A stretch of DNA of 64,000 nt from the NCBI GenBank assembly GCA_036488085.1, contig DASXHZ010000043.1, positions 1 through 64,000 of the forward strand. Direction: 5' to 3'. Under the pieces are notes generated by a model. It worked only from the letters and a program-made list of their open reading frames with translations. It was not told where the DNA came from and did no database searches. Within the stretch, counting starts at the first letter, position 1. The number at the start of each line of letters is the position of its first letter. This document shows, one piece after another, positions 26,355 through 35,253 of the stretch. The stretch is from DASXHZ01 sp036488085. GTDB lineage: Bacteria; Acidobacteriota; Thermoanaerobaculia; Gp7-AA8. A program made the translations under genes and the position numbers.

Positions 26355-27140
26355 TCATTTCAGCCGCTGCGCGAGGAGCCACGTCGGGAGCTCCGGCTCG
26401 GCGTACGCGCGGTCCCAGGCATCATGACCGACGCCCGGGTACTGCGTGAAGCGTACGTTTCCGTGATGCGCGCGCAGCGCGACGAACATACGACGCGACT
26501 GTTCGGCGGGGATGACGGGATCGTCGGCGCCGTGGAAGATCCACGTTGGCGTCGAACCGATCGCTGACGCAAAGGCATCGTACGGATCGGGAGCACGGAG
26601 GAGTTTCGCGATGTCCGGCGGCGGCTCGATCGGAAACGGATCGTCGGACTGCCGCACGACCTCGCCGCATACCGGAACGACCGCCGCCCAGCGCGAACGA
26701 TGTCGCGCCAGGAACCAGACGCCGGCACCTCCCATCGAGATACCGGTCAGGTAGACACGTCTGCGGTCGCCGCGGAACTCCTTGATCGAGGCGTCGAGCG
26801 CCGCGAGCGCCTGTGTCTCGTTCTCGCCGTACCACTCGTGATCGAGAGGACACTGCGGAACGACGACGACGGCACGGTAACGGGCCGGATCGCGCGTGAG
26901 GAACGCGGGGAGGCCGACCGTGAGCTGGCGAAGGTTGTCGTTGCCGCGCTCACCGCTGCCGTGGAGAAAGAGAATGACCGGCCAGCGCCGGAGCTTCGTG
27001 TAGCGCGGCGGCAGCCACACGCGATAGCGGTAGACGCGGCCCTCGACGGTGACGCTCCGCTCGAGGAAGTTCGCCTGGGGCGAACAGGTACCGACGACGA
27101 AGGTGAGCGCAAACGCGGCGAAGAATTGTCGCGCGATCAC
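26355..27140 (-). CDS. Secreted alpha/beta-hydrolase (esterase/dienelactone hydrolase-like)
   Basis: 261 residues from a GTG start that overlaps the glycosyltransferase stop (GTGA), indicating coupling. An N-terminal hydrophobic segment ending VVGTCSPQ may be a signal or a lipobox-like site. Catalytic parts are the nucleophile elbow GISMGGAGVW, the aspartate in GADDPVIP and the histidine in GVGHDAWD. The motif FLHGSGERG is the oxyanion region. It resembles the Poly(3-hydroxybutyrate)-depolymerase/feruloyl-esterase-like 'phospholipase' family. The substrate is unknown. The longer upstream frame is a shadow of the glycosyltransferase gene. Confidence 0.83.
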   Translation of the reverse strand: MIARQFFAAFALTFVVGTCSPQANFLERSVTVEGRVYRYRVWLPPRYTKLRRWPVILFLHGSGERGNDNLRQLTVGLPAFLTRDPARYRAVVVVPQCPLDHEWYGENETQALAALDASIKEFRGDRRRVYLTGISMGGAGVWFLARHRSRWAAVVPVCGEVVRQSDDPFPIEPPPDIAKLLRAPDPYDAFASAIGSTPTWIFHGADDPVIPAEQSRRMFVALRAHHGNVRFTQYPGVGHDAWDRAYAEPELPTWLLAQRLK

Positions 27141-27847
27141 TCGAACAGATCGTATTCCGCGACCGCCACCTGGTCCTCGGGCGCGGGGGTGTGGCGCCAC
27201 GTCTCGAAGACGTGCAGGTCGAGGAGCACCAGGAAGACTTCCCGCATCATCCGGCCGCGGCTGACGAGACCATCGGCGAGGCCGCGCTTCGTCTCCTTCA
27301 GCACGTGGTTGAGGTTGTGGATGACGGTGTGCCGCTGGCGGTAGCCTTCGCGCGAGCAGAAGCAGTTGAGCGCCGCTTCGATCTTGTACGCAGCCTGATA
27401 CTGCTGCGGGACCGCCTCGAAGACTTCGCGCGTCATGACGCGGATACCGGAGAGCACCGGACCGCACTGCATCTGCAGGTGAAAGAAGTTGAGAAGGGCT
27501 CCACGGTTGCGGACGCCGATGTTCATGTCGCATTCGCCGCGGAGCACGGGAGCCACCAGCGCCTCGATGTGCGCATCCGCGACGTTGTACATGTCGCCGT
27601 CGACGAAGAAGAGGACGTCGTGCGACGCATTGTCGACGCCGACGCGCATGGCGTAGCCCTTCCCCTGGTTCTCGCGCAGGGCGATCGTCTTGACGTCGAG
27701 CGAGCGCGCGATCTCCACCGTACGGTCGGTCGACCCATCGCTGACGACGATGATCTCGTCGATCAGCGGCGAAGCCTGGAGCCCGCGCACGACGTCGGCG
27801 AGCGTCCCTTCTTCGTTATATGCGGCGATGATCGCGGAAGTTCCCAC
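27137..27847 (-). CDS. Family 2 glycosyltransferase
   Basis: About 236 residues of a GT-A fold transferase. TSAIIAAYNEEGTLADVV begins the nucleotide-sugar-binding half, SDGSTDRT is the usual loop, FFVDGDM is the metal-binding DxD-type motif and IEAALNCFC marks the acceptor side. No membrane anchor is seen. A GTG at 27847 with AAGGGA upstream is preferred; an ATG at 27886 would add 13 residues. Stop and start overlap with the downstream esterase. Related to dolichyl-phosphate-mannose synthase-like enzymes; donor and acceptor unknown. Confidence 0.85.
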   Translation of the reverse strand: MGTSAIIAAYNEEGTLADVVRGLQASPLIDEIIVVSDGSTDRTVEIARSLDVKTIALRENQGKGYAMRVGVDNASHDVLFFVDGDMYNVADAHIEALVAPVLRGECDMNIGVRNRGALLNFFHLQMQCGPVLSGIRVMTREVFEAVPQQYQAAYKIEAALNCFCSREGYRQRHTVIHNLNHVLKETKRGLADGLVSRGRMMREVFLVLLDLHVFETWRHTPAPEDQVAVAEYDLFE

Positions 27848-27937
27848 GTGTCCCTTGTTCGAGCTTGCCTGCAACCGGCACACCATACCAGAAGGCCGCA
27901 TTCCCCGGCTCCTCTCTTGCACATTACGCGCGAGCCG

Positions 27938-28432
27938 ATGAAACGTTCCCTGACCCTGGCGGTATTGCTCACGATCGCATGTATTGCCCTCGCGGTCGCC
28001 AGCCTTCTCACGACCGGCTGCGCCTCGGTTCTCGACATCCAGAATCCGACATATTCGGTCCGCGACATCCGTCCCCACGTGTCGATCGCAATCCCTCTCC
28101 GAGCGTCCTCGATAGACTTCAATTTCATGCTCGGAGTGGACAATCCGAACCGGGTCGCGCTCCCGGTCGAACACCTCGACTTCGATCTCTTCGCGAACGA
28201 CACGCACCTCGTCTCAGCCGTCAGCCGGGAGCGCGTCACCATCCCGGCGCACGGTTACGGCGAGGTCCCGCTGCGCGCCCGCGTCGGCTACACCGAGCTC
28301 CACGACGTCTGGAACACGGTCGTCGACCTGGTCACCGGCAACCGCGCCCACTACCGCCTCGCGGGGAACGCGTACTACGACACGCCGATCGGCGAGCGCC
28401 GCTTCCCCGTTTCGGTCGTCACGACGCGATAG
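27938..28432 (+). CDS. LEA type 2 family lipoprotein
   Basis: 164 residues. The signal peptide ends at the lipobox LTTGC. The mature part is a WHy/LEA14 domain: IPLRASSIDFNFMLGVDNPN is the diagnostic strand with the N-P-N turn, followed by PVEHLDFDLFANDTHL and GYGEVPLRARV. Such proteins are stress-associated beta-sandwiches in the periplasm. It is divergent from the glycosyltransferase and lies 12 bp upstream of the MFS gene. Confidence 0.85.
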   Translation: MKRSLTLAVLLTIACIALAVASLLTTGCASVLDIQNPTYSVRDIRPHVSIAIPLRASSIDFNFMLGVDNPNRVALPVEHLDFDLFANDTHLVSAVSRERVTIPAHGYGEVPLRARVGYTELHDVWNTVVDLVTGNRAHYRLAGNAYYDTPIGERRFPVSVVTTR

Positions 28433-28444
28433 CATGTCGCGCGC

Positions 28445-29686
28445 TTGAAGCGCCGCTGGTTCGTTCCCGCAGCCGCCGGAGTGCTCTACTTCTCCGAAGG
28501 GCTGCCGTACGGGATCGTCAAAGAGTTCGTGCCGATGTACCTCCGGTTCCGGCACGTCGACCTGACGAACATCGGACTGCTCAACATCGTCGGCTTCGCG
28601 TGGACGCTCAAGTTCCTCTGGTCGCCGCTGGTCGACACCTTTGGCGCGTACCGGCGATGGATCTGCGCGGCACTCGTTGGGATCGCCATCGCGCTCTTCG
28701 GGATGGCTTCGGCGATTCCCGGTCCGCTCTTCTATGGATGCGTCGCGCTTCTTGCTCTCGCGTCGGCGACGCAGGACATCGCCGTCGACGCCTTCACGAT
28801 CCGCGCGACGCCGCACGACCTCCTCGGCCCCGTCAACTCGATCCGCGTGACCGCATACCGGATCGCACTGACATCGCCCGGCATTCTCGCCGTCCTCGCC
28901 CAGCGCGCCGGATGGGGAGCCGCGTATTCGACCGCGGCGGGCATCGCGCTTCTCATTCTCTTGACCTCATTCGGCCTGCCCGACGACCGCGGGAGCCGCC
29001 TCCTGGAGGAAACAAATCCCTCTCCCGGCGGGAGAGAGGGGCCCGAAGGGCCGGGTGAGGGGCGTGCCACCGCGACATCGTTCATCGCGGCATTCAAACG
29101 GTGGCTGACACGCCCGAGCGCGGGGCTGCTGCTCACGATCGCGTTCACGTACCGTCTCGGCGAGTTCGCGGTCGTCTCGATGACCAAGCCGTACTGGGTC
29201 GACCGCGGCTACTCCCCCGCCGAGATCGGGACGATCACCAGCATCATCGGTGTGATCGTCAGCATCGCCGGTGCGATCGCGGGAGGGGCAATCGTGGCGC
29301 GCATCGGCATCTGGCGCAGCCTCCTCTGGCTCGGCTTAGCGCAATGCCTATCGAATCTCGGCTACGCGCTCGTCGCCACGTTCCACGCCGGACGCTGGTC
29401 GATCTACGCCGCCGCAATCACGGAGAACCTCGGCTACGGCCTCGGCACCGCCGCGTTCCTCGCGTTCCTCATGTCGATCTGCGATCGCGAGCGCGCCGCC
29501 ACCGAATACGCGCTGCTCTCCGCCGCCTACGGGCTTACCGCAACGATCATCTCGAGCGCAAGCGGTTACATCGCCAAGCACGCGGGATACACCGCGTACT
29601 TCTGGCTCACGGTTCTCCTCGGCATCCCGGCTCTCTTGTTGCTCCCGACCATTCGCGGCTATGAGACACAGGATCTTCACGCCTGA
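28445..29686 (+). CDS. MFS transporter, AmpG-like
   Basis: 413 residues, about 12 membrane helices. The opening VLYFSEGLPYGIVKEFVPMY and the motif DIAVDAFTIRATPHD are typical of AmpG/acetyl-CoA transporter-type MFS proteins, which import anhydromuropeptides in enterobacteria. The start codon is a TTG at 28445 with no strong ribosome-binding site. The cytoplasmic loop between helices 6 and 7 contains an in-frame palindromic insert (29018-29064, peptide NPSPGGREGPEGPGEGR). The 3' end overlaps rsmE by 26 bp. Substrate assignment to muropeptides is tentative. Confidence 0.82.
   Translation: MKRRWFVPAAAGVLYFSEGLPYGIVKEFVPMYLRFRHVDLTNIGLLNIVGFAWTLKFLWSPLVDTFGAYRRWICAALVGIAIALFGMASAIPGPLFYGCVALLALASATQDIAVDAFTIRATPHDLLGPVNSIRVTAYRIALTSPGILAVLAQRAGWGAAYSTAAGIALLILLTSFGLPDDRGSRLLEETNPSPGGREGPEGPGEGRATATSFIAAFKRWLTRPSAGLLLTIAFTYRLGEFAVVSMTKPYWVDRGYSPAEIGTITSIIGVIVSIAGAIAGGAIVARIGIWRSLLWLGLAQCLSNLGYALVATFHAGRWSIYAAAITENLGYGLGTAAFLAFLMSICDRERAATEYALLSAAYGLTATIISSASGYIAKHAGYTAYFWLTVLLGIPALLLLPTIRGYETQDLHA
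29018..29064 (+). repeat. CCCTCTCCC-type palindromic element in frame in the MFS gene
   Basis: CCCTCTCCCGGCGGGAGAG forms one stem and GGGCCCGAAGGGCC a second, followed by GGGTGAGGGGCG. It encodes a Pro/Gly/Glu-rich stretch in the large cytoplasmic loop. The same element lies in frame at 48454-48500 and 57538-57582, always with CCCTCTCC at the 5' side of the coding strand. Confidence 0.85.
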
Positions 29687-30371
29687 ACCGTTCGCACCCG
29701 GCGACCGGATCGCGATTCGCGGCGACGAGCTGCATCACTCGCTGCGCGTCGTCCGCGTTCGCGAGGGGGAAGAGGTCGAGCTGTTCGACGGGAAAGAGGC
29801 CGCCGCGCGCGGCGTGGTCACGAAGGCCGACCACGACGAGCTCGTGGTCAACGTACTCACGATCATCGACGCGCGCGAGGCGCATGTCTCGATCACCCTC
29901 GCGATGTCGATCATTGCGCTCGACCGATTCGAGCTCGTGCTGCAGAAGGCGACGGAGCTCGGCGTCCGGTCGATTCTTCCGATCGTCACCGAACGTGTCG
30001 AGATCCGGCCAGAGCGTTACCGCGGCAAGCAGGAGCGATGGGAGCGCATCGTCTTCGAGGCGGTGAAACAGTGCGGCCGCGCGCGGCTGCCGCTGCTCGA
30101 ACCGCCCGTGCCTTTCAGCGAAGCCATCGAACGTCCCGGCGCGAAGATCATGTTCGATGCCGACGTTGAGCCATCGCCGCCCCTCGCACCATCGCCCGAG
30201 CTGGCAATCCTGTTCATTGGCCCCGAGGGCGGATGGAGCGAGACGGAGCTGGAAATTGCTCGCGCCGCGGGAGTGCGATTCCGAAAGCTCGGCTCGCGCC
30301 GCCTGCGCGCGGAAACGGCCGCGATCGTTGCAATCGCAAGGGTTCTCGCCGAGTCGGGCGAGCTGGATTAA
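29661..30371 (+). CDS. rsmE: 16S rRNA (uracil(1498)-N(3))-methyltransferase
   Basis: 236 residues, the standard RsmE size. The N-terminal PUA-like domain (RIFTPEPFAPGDRIAIRGDE, HHSLRVVRVREGEEVELF) binds RNA. The SPOUT methyltransferase domain has ATELGVRSILPIVTERVEI and the SAM-binding knot loop FIGPEGGWSETELE. It methylates U1498 in the decoding site of 16S rRNA. The start overlaps the MFS gene by 26 bp. Confidence 0.93.
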   Translation: MRHRIFTPEPFAPGDRIAIRGDELHHSLRVVRVREGEEVELFDGKEAAARGVVTKADHDELVVNVLTIIDAREAHVSITLAMSIIALDRFELVLQKATELGVRSILPIVTERVEIRPERYRGKQERWERIVFEAVKQCGRARLPLLEPPVPFSEAIERPGAKIMFDADVEPSPPLAPSPELAILFIGPEGGWSETELEIARAAGVRFRKLGSRRLRAETAAIVAIARVLAESGELD

Positions 30372-30410
30372 GTGATAGATTCGGGCACCACTACGGAGGC
30401 ACCAGGACAC

Positions 30411-31697
30411 GTGGCAGAGACACTCAGCATCACAGACAACCGGACAGGAAAATCGTACGAGCTCCCGATCACCGACGGCACGGTGAAGGCGCTCGACCTC
30501 CGGAAGATCAAAGTCAGCGACGACGACTTCGGGTTGATGACTTACGACCCGGCTTTCATGAACACCGCGTCATGCCGCAGCTCGATCACCTTCATCGACG
30601 GCGACAAAGGCATCCTCGAATATCGCGGCTATCCGATCGAACAGCTCGCGGAAAAGTCGACCTACCTCGAGACCGCATTCCTCCTGCTCTACGGACATCT
30701 GCCGTCGAAGGACGAGTTGTCAACGTGGGAGCGCGATATCACTCACCACACCATCCTCAACGAGAAGATGAAGGAGGTCCTCAACGCCTTCCGCTACGAC
30801 GCGCATCCGATGGGAAAGCTCATCGCCAGCGTCGCGACGCTTGGAACGTTCTACCCCGAGGCCAAGAACATCTTTGACGTGGAATGCCGCGAGAGACAGA
30901 TCCGGCGACTGATTGCGAAGATGATCACGATGGCGGCGTTCGGTTACCGCCACAAGATCGGGATGCCGTACGCCTATCCCGACAACGACCTCTCCTACCC
31001 CGGCAACTTCCTCAACATGATGTACAAGACGACGGAGGTGAAGTACACGCCGAGCCCTGTGCTCGAGCGCGCCCTCGACGTGTTGTTCATCCTCCACGCC
31101 GATCACGAGCAGAACTGCTCGACGAACGCCATGCGTGCCGTCGGCAGCTCCCACGTCGATCCGTACTCCGCCGTCGCCGCCGCCTCGGCCGCGCTCTACG
31201 GGCCGCTGCACGGCGGCGCGAACGAGGCCGTGCTCGAGATGCTCAACGAGATCGGCTCGATCAACAACGTCCCGGCCTTCATCCAGAAGGTGAAGAGCGG
31301 TGAGGGCGGACGCTTGATGGGCTTCGGCCACCGCGTCTATAAGAACTACGACCCGCGCGCCCGCATCATCAAGAAGGTGGCGTACGACGTCTTCGAGGTG
31401 ACGGGAAAGAGTCCGCTGCTCGACATCGCGCTGGAGCTGGAGCGCATCGCGCTCGAAGACGATTACTTCGTCAAACGGAAGCTCTACCCCAACGTCGACT
31501 TCTACTCCGGCCTGATCTACGAGGCGATGCGCTTCCCGTCGCCGATGTTCACGGTGATCTTCGCCATCGGCCGCGTGTCCGGGTGGCTCGCCCAGTGGGT
31601 CGAGATGCTCAACGACTCGGACCAGAAGATCGCGCGTCCGCGTCAGATCTTCACCGGCCCCGAGCGCCGCGACTACGTCCCGATCGAGGGGCGGTAG
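30411..31697 (+). CDS. gltA: Citrate synthase
   Basis: 428 residues from a GTG at 30411, which has GGAGG/AGGA upstream and gives the usual type II citrate synthase length; a GTG at 30372 is also in frame. Condenses acetyl-CoA with oxaloacetate at the entry of the TCA cycle. Catalytic residues are seen in HADHEQNCSTN, GPLHGGANEAV (histidine) and MGFGHRVYKNYDPRA (histidine, with the aspartate further on in NVDFYSG). It follows rsmE closely. Confidence 0.95.
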   Translation: MAETLSITDNRTGKSYELPITDGTVKALDLRKIKVSDDDFGLMTYDPAFMNTASCRSSITFIDGDKGILEYRGYPIEQLAEKSTYLETAFLLLYGHLPSKDELSTWERDITHHTILNEKMKEVLNAFRYDAHPMGKLIASVATLGTFYPEAKNIFDVECRERQIRRLIAKMITMAAFGYRHKIGMPYAYPDNDLSYPGNFLNMMYKTTEVKYTPSPVLERALDVLFILHADHEQNCSTNAMRAVGSSHVDPYSAVAAASAALYGPLHGGANEAVLEMLNEIGSINNVPAFIQKVKSGEGGRLMGFGHRVYKNYDPRARIIKKVAYDVFEVTGKSPLLDIALELERIALEDDYFVKRKLYPNVDFYSGLIYEAMRFPSPMFTVIFAIGRVSGWLAQWVEMLNDSDQKIARPRQIFTGPERRDYVPIEGR

Positions 31698-31698
31698 G

Positions 31699-32019
31699 TG
31701 GTGCGATATCGTCGATCACCGTCTCGAAATCCGATTCGGTCTCGAGATCCTCGGCACCGGGAAACGGCGCCGCCCACTCGAAGAGACGTTCGAGGCCATG
31801 CTGCAGGATGACCTGGAAGGTCGGATCATCGCATTCGACGAGTTGGCTGCGCACGAGGCCGCACGAGTCGCCGCCGAGCAGCGGCGCCGAGGACGCACGT
31901 TGGAGATCCGCGACGTGCAGATCGCCGGTGTGGCGCTCGCGCGAAAAGCGGCGATCGCAACGCGAAACGTGCGTCACTTCGAGGGACTCGGGATCGAACT
32001 GATCGATCCGTGGTCCTAG
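31699..32019 (+). pseudogene. VapC-type PIN toxin, N-terminus missing
   Basis: The frame directly after the citrate synthase stop reads LEIRFGLEILGTGKRRRPLE and then EGRIIAFDELAAHEAA, VQIAGVALARKAAIATRNVRHFEG and GIELIDPW. This is the C-terminal three quarters of a FitB/VapC PIN-domain RNase, including the second and third acidic sites. The first strand with LDTN is absent and no start codon with a ribosome-binding site precedes it; an internal ATG at 31798 would give only 73 residues. No VapB antitoxin is nearby. Interpreted as a decayed toxin gene. Confidence 0.75.
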
Positions 32020-33176
32020 CTGTACTCCACTAGATGCGACGCGAGGTAGTACCACACGATCGCCGTCGCAACCGCCGCGATCCATCGGCGCGGCCGTGTC
32101 GACGGCACGACGATAGCGCTGCTCACGATGTAGAAATCGCCGAGAACGCGCATGTACGCGACGTCTTCCGACCAGACCGCCGCCGGGAGGATGGCCGCCA
32201 ACCCAGCATAGCCCACCCACGCGATCGCCCAGAGAGGAGCCGTGTTCCGCAAGCTGATCAACGTCAGAACAGCGATGATCAGCAGAAAAACGAGCTCAAA
32301 GAAGTGCATTCTGTGCGCGTGCCGCAGAGACGACGACTCGGCCAGCGCATGCCAGTATTGTGTGAATGGCACAGTGAACCGCGGCGCGGCCGCCCGCAAC
32401 GCAATCGTTCCCCAATTTAGTTTCAGAATCGCCTGCCAGATCACAAAAACGGCCACCGGCAGTGCGAACACGACGATCGCCCTTCGCGACCACAACCACT
32501 GTATGCCCCATGCGATCGCGAGCATGACGAATGTCTCTCGCGTCAGGATCGCGGCGGACAGCAGCACACTCGCCGTCCCGTAGCGTTTTCGAACGATCGC
32601 GAGCAGCGCGCTCACCGCAAAGGCACACGCGAGAGGCTCGCACAAGTCGCGCGACACGGAGTAGACGAAACCTGGGTAGAACGCGAGGAGCAGCCCCCAC
32701 AGCGGATGCTGCGCGAGGCCGGTCGCGAGCAGCGCGCCGAGTCCGGCGAGCGCCGTCACGGCGCCCACGTTCACGATCACGAGCATCCATGGCACGGCGG
32801 CCGGGCGGCCGAACGACAATGACCACACGAGCAACGGATAGCCAATGCGCTGCTGCCGGTAGGCGGGAACGTCAAGCGAGATGCCGAACGCCGTCCGGCT
32901 TCGCGTGAACGGATCGAGCGCCAGTCGATAAAAGGCTGTGCCGTCATACCCGCCGACGTTCTGCACGGTCACCCCGGGCGGCACGCTGCGCGGATCAACG
33001 CTTTCGGACGAGAGCACGATGAAGCGCGACACGTCGTGTTGTCGCGCTGACCACAGCCTGAAAACGAAAATGCCGTACGCGACCGCGGCGATGGTGGCGG
33101 CGACGGCGGCCCACTTCGCTGGTGTGAGTCTGTGACCGGAGCGCATCGTCGGACCGAGCCGGGATTGTATTCGCAT
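32016..33176 (-). CDS. Polytopic membrane protein, GT-C (mannosyltransferase-like)
   Basis: About 386 residues with around nine hydrophobic helices. The first periplasmic loop contains VGGYDGTAFYRLALDPF, a D-containing motif at the position of the catalytic loop in GT-C glycosyltransferases, and QQRIGYPLLVWSLSFG is typical of the AZOBR_p60025/family-39-like group. Downstream, ILTRETFVMLA and YWHALAESSSL match such proteins. The start is uncertain: ATGs at 33224, 33176 and 33146 are all in frame without a clear ribosome-binding site. The longer frame runs into a repeat remnant. Glycosyltransferase function is inferred. Confidence 0.65.
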   Translation of the reverse strand: MRIQSRLGPTMRSGHRLTPAKWAAVAATIAAVAYGIFVFRLWSARQHDVSRFIVLSSESVDPRSVPPGVTVQNVGGYDGTAFYRLALDPFTRSRTAFGISLDVPAYRQQRIGYPLLVWSLSFGRPAAVPWMLVIVNVGAVTALAGLGALLATGLAQHPLWGLLLAFYPGFVYSVSRDLCEPLACAFAVSALLAIVRKRYGTASVLLSAAILTRETFVMLAIAWGIQWLWSRRAIVVFALPVAVFVIWQAILKLNWGTIALRAAAPRFTVPFTQYWHALAESSSLRHAHRMHFFELVFLLIIAVLTLISLRNTAPLWAIAWVGYAGLAAILPAAVWSEDVAYMRVLGDFYIVSSAIVVPSTRPRRWIAAVATAIVWYYLASHLVEYS

Positions 33177-33240
33177 ACTCTGCCGCCACAGACGCGCCGA
33201 ATCGCGAAGACGGCGAGAATGCATCTTCGCCGCGCGCGTA

Positions 33241-33300
33241 CCTCCAGGTCCTTCGCTGCGGTGCGCAGCTTCGCGGCTCCACCACGCCGGCGATGAACGT
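33241..33300. repeat. Degenerate remnant of the CTTCGCTGCG element
   Basis: GGTCCTTCGCTGCGGTGCGC followed by AGCTTCGCGGCTCC resembles the right half of the inverted-repeat element at 45879-46056 (ATCCTTCGCTGCGCTACGCG, GCTTCGCCGCTCC). It lies in the gap between prmA and the membrane-protein gene; the terminal arms are not recognisable. Confidence 0.5.
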
Positions 33301-33304
33301 CTGA

Positions 33305-34138
33305 CTAGGCCGGCAACTCGAAGAGGCCTGACCACCACTCGCCTTTTATCTTCGCGAAGGTGAGGTTTAGCGAGGCGCGTTTGGCGGAGGCGATGACTTC
33401 GTCGGCGCGGGTGGTGAGGATGCCGCTCACGATGAGGCGCGCGTGGGGGGCCATGCGCGGGACGATGCTCGGCAGCAGCGGCAGGATGACGTCGGGGAGG
33501 ATGTTCATCGTGATGACGTCGAACGTGCCGCGGACGATCGCGTCGGCGCCTCCGATGAAGAGCGGCATTTGCTCGGGGGCGATGCCGTTGCGGGCGCGGT
33601 TCTCGCGGAGGGCGGCGAAGGTGTCGACGTCGTTGTCGAAGGCGATGACCTTCGAGGCGCCGAGGCGGAGCATCGCTAGGGAGAGGATGCCGGAGCCCGC
33701 GCCGACGTCCAGGCCGCGCTTTGCTTCGCAGTCCAACCTCTCGAGCAGTTCAATGCACATCGACGTCGTCTCGTGCGAGCCGGTGCCGAATGCCTGCTCC
33801 TGCGGGATGACCAGCGACAGGCGTTCGCTGTCGGGAGGGATCAGCGACGCGTCGGGCGCGACGATGAATCGTTCGCCGATCTCCATCGGCTCGAGCGACT
33901 GCTGATAGAGGTCGAGCCAGTCGACGCGATCGCGCTCCGTCGTCCGTAGCTCCACGGGCAGGTCGCGCATCGCGTCCAGAGCATCCTGACGCGACGAAGC
34001 GTCATCGAAATATGCGTAGACGCCGTTGTCGTCCGAGGTGCTGCCGGTCGATGAGGTGAGAAACAGCCGCGACTGGACCTGTTCTTCGAGCACCGCATCG
34101 CTAGTCTCGAAGAGGATCTCGAGGATGTAGTCCTTCAA
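33305..34138 (-). CDS. prmA: Ribosomal protein L11 methyltransferase
   Basis: 277 residues. An N-terminal substrate-recognition domain (MKDYILEILFETSDAVLEEQ) is followed by a class I methyltransferase: LDVGAGSGILSLAMLRLG is motif I and MNILPDVILPLLP corresponds to the NILA/NILP catalytic motif. GTGSHETTSMCIELLE is the typical preceding stretch. It trimethylates ribosomal protein L11. The start overlaps the dnaJ stop by 4 bp; this dnaJ-prmA linkage is widespread. Confidence 0.93.
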   Translation of the reverse strand: MKDYILEILFETSDAVLEEQVQSRLFLTSSTGSTSDDNGVYAYFDDASSRQDALDAMRDLPVELRTTERDRVDWLDLYQQSLEPMEIGERFIVAPDASLIPPDSERLSLVIPQEQAFGTGSHETTSMCIELLERLDCEAKRGLDVGAGSGILSLAMLRLGASKVIAFDNDVDTFAALRENRARNGIAPEQMPLFIGGADAIVRGTFDVITMNILPDVILPLLPSIVPRMAPHARLIVSGILTTRADEVIASAKRASLNLTFAKIKGEWWSGLFELPA

Positions 34139-35250
34139 CTCGCGAAGAAGTCCTTCACCTTGTCGAACACGCCGCGCTCCGGGACCGTCTCGCCGTCGGC
34201 CGTCGCGAGCTGCTCGTAGAGCTTCCGCTGTTCGTCCGTCATGGACGACGGGATCCGCACGTTGACGTGCACGTAGTGATCGCCGCGGCCAGTGCCGTCG
34301 AGGAACTGCACGCCCTTGCCGCGGAGGCGGAACACCTGGTTCGGCTGCGTGCCGGTTCCGACGCGCAGTGTCTCTTTGCCGTCCAGCGTGTCGACCTTCA
34401 CCTCACCGCCGAGCGCCGCACGCGTGACGCTGATGATCTCTTCGGAATGGATGTCGTAGTCGCGCCGCGTGAACTTGTCGTGCGGCTTGACCGAGATGAA
34501 GACGTAGAGATCGCCCGCGGGGCCGGCGTTGTACCCCGCTTCGCCTTCGCCGGCGACGCGGAGCCGGGAGCCGTCGTCGACGCCGGCAGGCACCTTCACG
34601 GAAATCGTTCTCTCTTCCTGCACGCGGCCCGCGCCGCCGCACGTCGCGCAAGGATCTTTGATGACCTTCCCTGCGCCGCCGCACTGCGGACAGGTCCGCG
34701 CCACGGCGAAAAAGCCCTGCGAGTAGCGGATCTGACCGCGTCCGAGGCAGCCGCTACAGGTCACCGGTTGCGTCCCGGGCTTCGCGCCCGAGCCGCTGCA
34801 CGTCGCACAGGTCGCAACGCGCGGAACATTGAGCGTGATGTCCTTGCCGCGTACCGCGTCCTCGAACTCGAGCGTCAGGTCGTAGCGGAGGTCGTTGCCG
34901 CGCGCCGGCCGCGTCGGACGCCGCCGTGAGGAGCCAAAGAAATCGCCGAAGCCGAAGAGATCGCCGAGGATGTCTCCGAAGTCGGCGAACTGATTCGGAT
35001 CGAAGCCGCCCATACCGCTGGTGCCGGCGTGGCCGTAGCGGTCGTAGCGCGCGCGCTTCTCGTCGTCGGAGAGGATGCCGTACGCTTCCGCCGCCTCCTT
35101 GAACCTCTCCTCGGCTTCAGGATCGTTCGGGTTCTTGTCCGGGTGGTACTTCACTGCAAGCTTGCGGTAGGCCTTCTTGATGTCGTCGATCGACGCACCT
35201 TTCACCACACCGAGCACTTCGTAGTAGTCGCGTTTTTCAGTCGTCGCCAT
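34135..35250 (-). CDS. dnaJ: Chaperone DnaJ (Hsp40)
   Basis: 371 residues with full type I architecture. The J domain (1-70) has the HPD motif in KYHPDKNPND. A Gly/Phe-rich linker (GTSGMGGFDPNQFADFGDIL) follows. The zinc domain has four CxxCxGxG repeats: CATCSGSG, CSGCLGRG, CPQCGGAG, CATCGGAG. The C-terminal substrate-binding domains are complete. It stimulates DnaK ATPase and delivers clients. 3 bp downstream of dnaK and overlapping prmA. Confidence 0.96.
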   Translation of the reverse strand: MATTEKRDYYEVLGVVKGASIDDIKKAYRKLAVKYHPDKNPNDPEAEERFKEAAEAYGILSDDEKRARYDRYGHAGTSGMGGFDPNQFADFGDILGDLFGFGDFFGSSRRRPTRPARGNDLRYDLTLEFEDAVRGKDITLNVPRVATCATCSGSGAKPGTQPVTCSGCLGRGQIRYSQGFFAVARTCPQCGGAGKVIKDPCATCGGAGRVQEERTISVKVPAGVDDGSRLRVAGEGEAGYNAGPAGDLYVFISVKPHDKFTRRDYDIHSEEIISVTRAALGGEVKVDTLDGKETLRVGTGTQPNQVFRLRGKGVQFLDGTGRGDHYVHVNVRIPSSMTDEQRKLYEQLATADGETVPERGVFDKVKDFFAS

Positions 35251-35253
35251 CGG

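Noticed and set aside
26355..27533. N-terminal extension of the esterase to 392 residues
   Set aside because: The extra residues are antisense-like Arg/Pro-rich sequence lying over the glycosyltransferase gene; the GTG at 27140 overlaps that gene's stop and starts the recognisable protein.
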